Source: CAYJFX01 sp964370315 (GTDB lineage: Bacteria; Spirochaetota; Spirochaetia; Treponematales; Treponemataceae). Taken from it: 28,611 nucleotides of DNA. Positions 24,875 to 28,611 of this stretch are shown here, one piece after another (position 1 is the first letter of the stretch; each line of letters opens with the position of its first letter). Location: assembly GCA_964370315.1 (NCBI GenBank), contig CAYJIS010000018.1, forward strand, positions 1-28,611, in the 5' to 3' direction. A program made the translations under genes and the position numbers. The notes beneath the pieces are model-generated. The model saw only the letters and a program-made list of their open reading frames with translations. It ran no database searches and was not told the DNA's origin.

Positions 24875-25462
24875 TTATGAAAAATCATATCCTTGCTCAA
24901 TTAATATATCACAAATTTCTGATAATGGCAAGCCCATAATAGAACTTTGCGTACCCTCAATTTTATGTATAAAACGCTGAAAAGCACCTTGTATTTTGTA
25001 CGCGCCAGCAGCATCAGTCCACTCATTTTTATTGATATACCAGTTAATATCATCTTCACTAAGAGGAAGCACGCTAACTTGATTTACAGTCGTTCTACTA
25101 GTAATTTTTTCTGTGCTTTTATTATATAAAGCAATTGAAGTTTCTACTAAGTGAGTTCTACCAGATATAGTTTTAATGAATCGAATTGCTTCTTCTTTAT
25201 TTTTTGGTTTTCCTATTATTGTATCATCACAAATGATAAGGGTGTCAGCTCCCAAAACAAAATTTACATCTTTGTAATTTTCGTTTATAGCGTGTAAAAC
25301 AGAGCGAACTTTTTCACATGCAAAATGATTACTAATATTGTTTTCAAAGTCGGCTGGAATTTTTTCCTCAAACATTGGTTCAATGGTGTAGTAGGGTATT
25401 GATACTCTATCTAATAGTTCTTTTCGCCTTACTGAAGTTGATGCTAAAATTATATGTTTCAT
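24875..25462 (-). CDS. maf: Maf-like nucleoside triphosphate pyrophosphatase
   Basis: A 195-residue member of the Maf family, which hydrolyses non-canonical or pyrimidine NTPs (dTTP, UTP and modified forms) to monophosphates. KHIILASTSVRRKELL is the nucleotide-binding start, LGADTLIICDDTIIGKPKNK holds the catalytic Asp and Lys, and GAYKIQGAFQRFI is the C-terminal motif. The frame begins at ATG 25483, but that codon sits in the T-run of a terminator with no Shine-Dalgarno. ATG 25462, with AAAGAG just upstream, gives the normal N-terminus. Confidence 0.92.
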   Translation of the reverse strand: MKHIILASTSVRRKELLDRVSIPYYTIEPMFEEKIPADFENNISNHFACEKVRSVLHAINENYKDVNFVLGADTLIICDDTIIGKPKNKEEAIRFIKTISGRTHLVETSIALYNKSTEKITSRTTVNQVSVLPLSEDDINWYINKNEWTDAAGAYKIQGAFQRFIHKIEGTQSSIMGLPLSEICDILIEQGYDFS

Positions 25463-25487
25463 TTTACTCTTTATTTTTTGCATAAAA

Positions 25488-25513
25488 AAAACGCAAGAAA
25501 CATCTTGCGTTTT
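25488..25513. terminator. Terminator after the HEAT-repeat gene
   Basis: AAAACGCAAGA (25488-25498) and TCTTGCGTTTT (25503-25513) form an 11-bp stem with an AACA loop. On the minus strand it is followed by a further run of T's (the A-run at 25484-25490 on the plus strand). It separates the HEAT-repeat/lipoprotein unit from maf. Confidence 0.85.
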
Positions 25514-25530
25514 TAGTTAACTTTCTTTAA

Positions 25531-26214
25531 TTAACTATCTTTAATAGTCTTTAATATATTTTGTGCTTTTTGTCGTACAGGAATTACATAATTGTAGTTT
25601 GTAGCAATTGATGTAACTATTTCTACTAATACTTCTGGATTATCAACAGTTGGATAAAGCTTTTCAAAAGCATCTAGTACAGAATTTGCTAGACTATCAG
25701 TAGGATTTAATATTGCAAAACGTCTATGAATAATTGCAATCTCATTAATTACATCATCACTTTCGTTAATTCCTATTTCTCCAAGTGAATAAATCGCAGC
25801 AGACAAAACCATTGGTTCATTTTCAGCACGTACTAAATCAAGCAACACATCTTTTGTTTCTGTTGTTGGAATATCAGCAAGCATCAATGCCGCTTGTCGT
25901 CTTACTTCAGTATAGTTATTACTTAAGTGATTTGCTGTTCTCATTTCAGTTAGAACACCTTCACCAGCTAAACTATGAAGGGCAGCTTCAATTGCTGGAG
26001 AAGCCCTTCCACCATCAAGTGCTTCTTGAATGTATTGTAAAGTTAATAATTTAGCTTCATAATTATCAGATGCGGCCATTTCTGAAATAATCATATCTTC
26101 ATTTGTTTCCAAATATACAGATTCAACCGAACTTTGTTCTCTACTTTGAGAATAAACAGGACTTAGTAATAATAAAAATAAAATTATAACTAAAAACGTC
26201 TTAATAATTTTCAT
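25531..26214 (-). CDS. Exported HEAT-repeat protein, function unknown
   Basis: A 227-residue protein. The first 22 residues (MKIIKTFLVIILFLLLLSPVYS) form a signal peptide with likely cleavage before Gln, so it is exported. The rest is alpha-helical with HEAT-like units such as NYTEVRRQAALMLADIPTTE, ENEPMVLSAAIYSLGEIG and a further copy ending RQKAQNIL. The frame opens at 26304, but ATG 26214 has AGGAG five bases upstream and gives a clean signal peptide. It follows the lipoprotein gene and probably shares its transcript; both products act outside the cytoplasm. No specific role can be assigned. Confidence 0.85.
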   Translation of the reverse strand: MKIIKTFLVIILFLLLLSPVYSQSREQSSVESVYLETNEDMIISEMAASDNYEAKLLTLQYIQEALDGGRASPAIEAALHSLAGEGVLTEMRTANHLSNNYTEVRRQAALMLADIPTTETKDVLLDLVRAENEPMVLSAAIYSLGEIGINESDDVINEIAIIHRRFAILNPTDSLANSVLDAFEKLYPTVDNPEVLVEIVTSIATNYNYVIPVRQKAQNILKTIKDS

Positions 26215-26276
26215 AGTGTCTCCTAATGTTATTTTGACCTTACTACAGTATCGGCCATGTTTTTTCAAAATCTTAA

Positions 26277-26837
26277 TTATAGTTTTGGTAAAGATACCAA
26301 CCACTTATCATCAATTTTAATAAAATTATAATAAATTACGTCTGTATTTCCATCAACTTGTACAGCCTTAACATCAGTAGGTGAGTTATACCTAATTTCT
26401 GTAATTGTTTTCCCTTGTCGTGATGGTATAAATAAATTTCTAAAATACTGAGATAAATCAGTAAGCACTGTTTGGTTGTTTGGTAGCCTTCGTGACAAAA
26501 GCTGTAAGTTTAATTTATTACTCCAATAAGAAATAGAACTAGGTGTTAAATATGTTACCCATGCTTGATAATCACTGTTCTTCATAACCACATCTAACTC
26601 TGCTATTATACGTAATATTTCCGCTTTATCTTCTTGAAATTTTTCAAAAGATATTTCACCTGCTAGCCCAGCAACAGACCTCGCATACTCTGTATCATCA
26701 ACCACTGTCTCTTGTTTTTCTTCTACAGGTGGCACTTCACTAGGCACATCTGTAGCAATAAAATCTTGAACCGAAAAACAAGAAATTAATGAACAGAGAA
26801 TTAAAAACAATACTAGTATCTTCGATAAATGTTTCAT
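26277..26837 (-). CDS. Lipoprotein of unknown function, leaderless
   Basis: A 186-residue lipoprotein: the signal MKHLSKILVLFLILCSLISC ends in a lipobox with the lipidated Cys at residue 20. A Pro/Glu-rich linker (about residues 28-50) follows, then a helical and beta domain with EISFEKFQEDKAEILRIIAE and SDYQAWVTYLTPSSISYW; the C-terminal FIKIDDKWLVSLPKL resembles the end of NTF2/SnoaL-like domains (inference). No Shine-Dalgarno precedes the ATG. The perfect promoter at 26844-26872 puts transcription start at or next to the A of the ATG. It is divergent from coaD. Confidence 0.85.
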   Translation of the reverse strand: MKHLSKILVLFLILCSLISCFSVQDFIATDVPSEVPPVEEKQETVVDDTEYARSVAGLAGEISFEKFQEDKAEILRIIAELDVVMKNSDYQAWVTYLTPSSISYWSNKLNLQLLSRRLPNNQTVLTDLSQYFRNLFIPSRQGKTITEIRYNSPTDVKAVQVDGNTDVIYYNFIKIDDKWLVSLPKL

Positions 26838-26843
26838 AATTGT

Positions 26844-26872
26844 ATTATAAACCTATTGTTTAAGCTTGTCAA
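26844..26872 (-). promoter_or_regulatory. Perfect consensus promoter of the lipoprotein gene
   Basis: Minus strand TTGACA (26872-26867), 17-base spacer, TATAAT (26849-26844): an exact sigma70 consensus. Seven bases after the -10 is position 26837, the first base of the lipoprotein start codon. Confidence 0.85.
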
Positions 26873-26882
26873 ATACTATATA
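26856..26882 (+). promoter_or_regulatory. Possible promoter of coaD
   Basis: TTGTTT (26856-26861) and TATATA (26877-26882) with a 15-base spacer, overlapping the lipoprotein promoter on the other strand. The start would fall around 26889, next to the coaD ATG at 26891. Short spacing makes this only moderately convincing. Confidence 0.4.
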
Positions 26883-26890
26883 GTAAAAAT

Positions 26891-27370
26891 ATGACTAAAG
26901 CTTTGTTTCCGGGCTCGTTTGACCCACCTACATTTGGACATTTAAATGTTATAGAACGCTCTTCAAAACTTTTTGATCACTTAGATATTGTTATAGGTTA
27001 TAATGCAAGTAAAAAGACCTTGTTTTCAAATGAAGAAAGGTTGTACATGATGAGAGAATTAACAAAAGATTTATCAAATGTCGAAGTTCACCTTCATGAT
27101 GGATTAACGGTTGAAATAGCACATACGCTGAATGTTTCATTTATAATACGAGGTGTAAGAAACATATCAGATTTCTCAACTGAATTTGACAATAGCTTAC
27201 TAAATAAATTCTTAAAAAAAGATATAGAAACACTTTTTTTACCAACAGAACCTAATTTTTTCGCAGTTAAATCTGGCGCTGTAAAAGAAATTGCTTCATT
27301 AGGTGGTGATGTTTCAGATATGGTTCCAGCATTAGTTAAAAAAATGTTAAAAGAAAAATTTTCTACATAA
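26891..27370 (+). CDS. coaD: Phosphopantetheine adenylyltransferase
   Basis: A 159-residue enzyme, normal length, making dephospho-CoA from 4'-phosphopantetheine and ATP. The nucleotidyltransferase motif T-x-G-H is in ALFPGSFDPPTFGHLNVIER. IIRGVRNISDFSTEFDN binds pantetheine and ATP. The C-terminal SGAVKEIASLGGDVSDMVP corresponds to the usual S-S-x-V-K-E-I segment with Gly at one Ser position. The ATG is preceded by AGTAAAAAT with no Shine-Dalgarno, so translation may be leaderless or nearly so. The gene is followed by a tRNA with its own promoter. Confidence 0.96.
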   Translation: MTKALFPGSFDPPTFGHLNVIERSSKLFDHLDIVIGYNASKKTLFSNEERLYMMRELTKDLSNVEVHLHDGLTVEIAHTLNVSFIIRGVRNISDFSTEFDNSLLNKFLKKDIETLFLPTEPNFFAVKSGAVKEIASLGGDVSDMVPALVKKMLKEKFST

Positions 27371-27397
27371 TTTAATTAAAAAATTACGTTTGAATAC

Positions 27398-27426
27398 TTG
27401 ACGTTATTTTTAGTTTCTGATAATAT
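27398..27426 (+). promoter_or_regulatory. Promoter of the tRNA-Met gene
   Basis: TTGACG (27398-27403), 17 bases, TAATAT (27421-27426). The start would be around 27433, six bases before the mature tRNA, which fits a monocistronic tRNA gene. Confidence 0.75.
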
Positions 27427-27438
27427 AGTAAAAGTTAT

Positions 27439-27511
27439 GGCGATATAGCTCAGTTGGTAGAGCAAACGGCTCATATCCGTTAGGTCATTGGTTCAAGCCC
27501 AATTGTCGCTA
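27439..27511 (+). tRNA. tRNA-Met (CAU), elongator type
   Basis: A 73-base cloverleaf: acceptor GGCGATA/TGTCGCT (with G1-U72 and one other wobble), D stem GCTC/GAGC, anticodon stem AACGG/CCGTT with loop CTCATAT (anticodon CAT), T arm ATTGG-TTCAAGC-CCAAT and discriminator A. The CCA end is not encoded. The anticodon stem lacks the G-C triplets of initiator tRNA. The G1-U72 pair occurs in elongator Met tRNAs, but the lysidine-modified tRNA-Ile2, which also has CAT, cannot be fully excluded. Confidence 0.93.
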
Positions 27512-27512
27512 G

Positions 27513-27543
27513 AAAAAGACTTCCGATTTTCGGAAGTCTTTTT
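27513..27543 (+). terminator. Rho-independent terminator after tRNA-Met
   Basis: AAAAAGACTTCCG (27513-27525) pairs with CGGAAGTCTTTTT (27531-27543) around ATTTT, beginning two bases after the tRNA and continuing into further T's. Confidence 0.92.
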
Positions 27544-27571
27544 TTGTATTTAAATAGCAGTAATCTAGATT

Positions 27572-27934
27572 TTAAATATTTCCTGTACTTAAAGCTTCTA
27601 ATAATTCTGACTGCCAATTTCCTGACTTTGAGATATAAGCAGTTAATCCTATTTGTAAGTATTTTTCTTTTTCTGAATCATTATCATTTGAAGTTAAAAT
27701 AATAATTGGTATTTTTTGCGGAAAAACAATAACCTTTTTTATTAACTCTTCAACGCTCATATCTTTTAGGGCCATTCCAAGTATTATAGCTTCAACACTA
27801 TTTGCTTCAACAGCTTCAATTGTAACGATTCCTGAATCTGTACTTTCTGTAACATAGCCTTCTTCAGATAAAAAAGTTTTTACCATCTTTCTAAAAAAAT
27901 CACTATTATCAGTATGAATAATTTTCTTTGTCAA
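27572..27934 (-). CDS. Degenerate response-regulator receiver-domain protein
   Basis: A 120-residue stand-alone receiver domain. It has the CheY-like plan: IIHTDNSDFFRKMVKTFLSE (D9 in place of the first acidic pair), the third strand AIILGMALKDM, the Thr/Ser switch PIIILTSND (T81) and the conserved Lys in AYISKSG (K103). The phospho-acceptor Asp is replaced by Gly53 and the usual MP after it is lost, so it should not be phosphorylated in the ordinary way. There is no output domain. The start is TTG at 27934 with AAGGAG (27946-27941) six bases upstream; the frame extends to 28006 without similarity. The Shine-Dalgarno lies in an inverted repeat. Confidence 0.85.
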   Translation of the reverse strand: MTKKIIHTDNSDFFRKMVKTFLSEEGYVTESTDSGIVTIEAVEANSVEAIILGMALKDMSVEELIKKVIVFPQKIPIIILTSNDNDSEKEKYLQIGLTAYISKSGNWQSELLEALSTGNI

Positions 27935-27937
27935 AAT

Positions 27938-27961
27938 ATACTCCTTGTGCATGAGGAGTAT
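27938..27961 (-). promoter_or_regulatory. Inverted repeat over the ribosome-binding site of the receiver gene
   Basis: ATACTCCT (27938-27945) and AGGAGTAT (27954-27961) are perfect inverted repeats around an 8-base loop. On the mRNA (minus strand) the second copy holds the Shine-Dalgarno AGGAG. A candidate promoter TTGATT (27985-27980)-17-CATACT (27962-27957) overlaps the distal arm. If that promoter is used, the repeat is a DNA operator; if transcription starts further upstream, it is an mRNA hairpin hiding the ribosome-binding site. Confidence 0.6.
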
Positions 27962-28036
27962 GCAACTTTTCAGCATAATAATCAAGCAATAACAGAAAAA
28001 AATCATATATTTTTCATAATTTTAGTAAAAAAAAGC

Positions 28037-28064
28037 TTGCTTTTTTTAGATTCTGTGTTACAAT
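28037..28064 (+). promoter_or_regulatory. Promoter of the candidate RNA
   Basis: TTGCTT (28037-28042), 16 bases, TACAAT (28059-28064). Start expected near 28071. It is preceded by an A-run, and the -35 lies in a perfect inverted repeat of A7GC-TT-GCT7 (28028-28047). Confidence 0.6.
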
Positions 28065-28281
28065 TATTGTAGGTTAGTTGTTATACATATAACAGCTTAT
28101 TTCTTAAACGTGGCTGTAAGTACTTTTGTATAGAAAACATGGCTAAAATGCTACTTAAGCATTAAAAGAGTTGCTTTCGTTTTAGTTAGAAGTTTTACAA
28201 AGTATTATAGTCTGAGCGTTTTTGAAATGTAGTTTTCGTAGTGCTTAACTGCACTGTATATTATATATTAAAGGGGGCCTT

Positions 28282-28329
28282 ATGGAAAATCCACCAAAAC
28301 ATGTTAGCCCTTTTGGGCGAATTAAGTAA
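28282..28329 (+). CDS. Possible 15-residue peptide inside the candidate RNA
   Basis: ATG at 28282, TAA at 28327-28329, encoding MENPPKHVSPFGRIK. AAAGGGGG at 28270-28277 is a strong Shine-Dalgarno four to five bases upstream. CCCTTT (28308-28313) inside the ORF can pair with AAAGGG (28270-28275) and hide it, competing with the local GCCC-TTTT-GGGC hairpin (28307-28318). I recognise no related peptide. Coding status rests only on the ribosome-binding site and context. Confidence 0.4.
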   Translation: MENPPKHVSPFGRIK

Positions 28330-28387
28330 TACATTCACCTGCAATTGCAGGAAATAATTGATTTAGTCTTATAAAGACTTTATAACT

Positions 28388-28412
28388 GCCGGCACGTACG
28401 CCGGCTTTTTTT
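28388..28412 (+). terminator. Rho-independent terminator of the candidate RNA
   Basis: GCCGGC (28388-28393), loop ACGTAC, GCCGGC (28400-28405), then seven T's (28406-28412). This is the most G+C-rich stretch in the neighbourhood and a textbook intrinsic terminator. Confidence 0.93.
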
Positions 28413-28530
28413 ATACGCTAAGACAATGATTTAAGTATTAAATATTAGCTTGAAAGAAATGTATTCATTGGTATACCTGTTTTTGTTTAGCAATATAACA
28501 TTAAATAAAGTAGATTTTTGATGAATACTG

Positions 28531-28587
28531 TGCTAAAATAAAGTAGTAGGAACATAAAAAGGGAATGTCTCGGCAAGAAGTGCATTC
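28531..28587 (+). promoter_or_regulatory. Possible start of another transcript at the window edge
   Basis: TGCTAAAAT (28531-28539) is an extended -10 element without a clear -35. Downstream, GAATGT (28563-28568) can pair with GCATTC (28582-28587). This looks like the leader of a gene or RNA that continues beyond the right edge; no ORF can be assigned. Confidence 0.3.
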
Positions 28588-28611
28588 TCTAATAAGTAAT
28601 TGGGATTTTAC

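Larger units (their letters stand above)
28071..28412 (+). ncRNA. Candidate structured small RNA, about 340 nt, unknown family
   Basis: The 604 bases after the receiver gene contain no conventional gene. Between a promoter and a terminator I see seven short hairpins: 28077-28096 (9 bp, loop CA), 28147-28163 (AATGCT/AGCATT), 28240-28255 (AGTGC/GCACT), 28307-28318 (GCCC/GGGC), 28338-28351 (palindrome CCTGCAATTGCAGG), 28365-28379 (AGTCTT/AAGACT) and 28388-28405. It also contains a 15-codon ORF with a Shine-Dalgarno sequence. The hallmarks of tmRNA (3' tRNA-like T arm), RNase P RNA (GAGGAAAGUCC) and SRP RNA are absent. It may be a regulatory RNA, a dual-function RNA, or a leader of a gene beyond the window. 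Confidence 0.5.

Noticed and set aside
26215..26304. Longer start of the HEAT-repeat protein
   Set aside because: It would put 30 charged residues before a clean signal peptide; ATG 26214 has AGGAG.
27935..28006. Longer start of the receiver-domain gene with a hydrophobic N-terminus
   Set aside because: The extension covers the ribosome-binding site and a candidate promoter and has no receiver similarity; TTG 27934 has a good Shine-Dalgarno.
28028..28047. Inverted repeat A7GC-TT-GCT7 as a terminator
   Set aside because: A two-base loop cannot form, the stem is almost all A-T, and the sequence supplies the -35 and upstream A-rich region of the RNA promoter.
28071..28412. tmRNA, RNase P RNA or SRP RNA
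   Set aside because: No 3' tRNA-like T arm, no GAGGAAAGUCC core and no SRP tetraloop helix were found.
1..28611. CRISPR arrays, insertion sequences, prophage or att sites
   Set aside because: I saw no regularly spaced repeats, transposase or integrase motifs, or direct repeats flanking a block.

Overview
The window is A+T-rich bacterial chromosome, most likely from a spirochaete of the Treponema type. The main evidence is gene order. The minus-strand run rpsB-tsf-frr-uppS-cdsA-dxr-rseP and the plus-strand run rpsF-ssb-rpsR-rplI-dnaB both match blocks I know from Treponema pallidum. Short spirochaete-style lipoprotein signals (LISC) and frequent TTG/GTG starts fit, but no rRNA is present and the genus is an inference. 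I see no insertion sequence, prophage, CRISPR array or integrase; this is core chromosome with one sugar-uptake locus.

Layout. 1-4522: a carbohydrate locus, with the first codons of a GH1 beta-glucosidase on the minus strand divergent from an ADP-ribosylglycohydrolase-family protein, two sugar ABC permeases and a lipoprotein binding protein. 4602-4641: a strong hairpin terminator shared with the next, convergent block. 4673-12936 (minus): FAD oxidoreductase, rsmD, a small protein, a TPR protein, rlmN, then a complete oxidative pentose-phosphate set (lactonase, gnd, zwf). 13013-16302 (plus): rpsF-ssb-rpsR-rplI-dnaB with a structured leader. 16309-25462 (minus): maf-rpsB-tsf-frr-uppS-cdsA-dxr-rseP and an exported beta-propeller protein. 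25531-26837 (minus): an exported HEAT-repeat protein and a lipoprotein. 26891-27543 (plus): coaD and an elongator-type tRNA-Met. 27572-27934 (minus): a degenerate receiver-domain protein. 28007-28611: no conventional gene, but a promoter, about seven hairpins, a 15-codon ORF with a Shine-Dalgarno sequence and a textbook terminator, which I read as a candidate small RNA or dual-function RNA.

How the genes work together. Imported glycoside would be cleaved by the GH1 enzyme and could enter glycolysis or, as glucose-6-phosphate, the zwf-lactonase-gnd route that yields NADPH and ribulose-5-phosphate. The other blocks cover translation (S6, S18, L9, S2, EF-Ts, RRF, RsmD, RlmN), replication (SSB, DnaB), isoprenoid and phospholipid synthesis (Dxr, UppS, CdsA), envelope proteolysis (RseP) and CoA synthesis (CoaD).

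The most interesting points are: (i) the unexplained hairpin-rich transcription unit at 28071-28412; (ii) uppS, whose conserved N-terminus is encoded upstream of any ATG/GTG/TTG codon and seems to start at ATT; (iii) a lipoprotein gene whose perfect consensus promoter places transcription start at its ATG (leaderless), divergent from a nearly leaderless coaD; (iv) a receiver domain lacking its phospho-acceptor Asp, with its ribosome-binding site inside an 8-bp inverted repeat; and (v) several palindromes and leader hairpins in ribosomal-protein operons.
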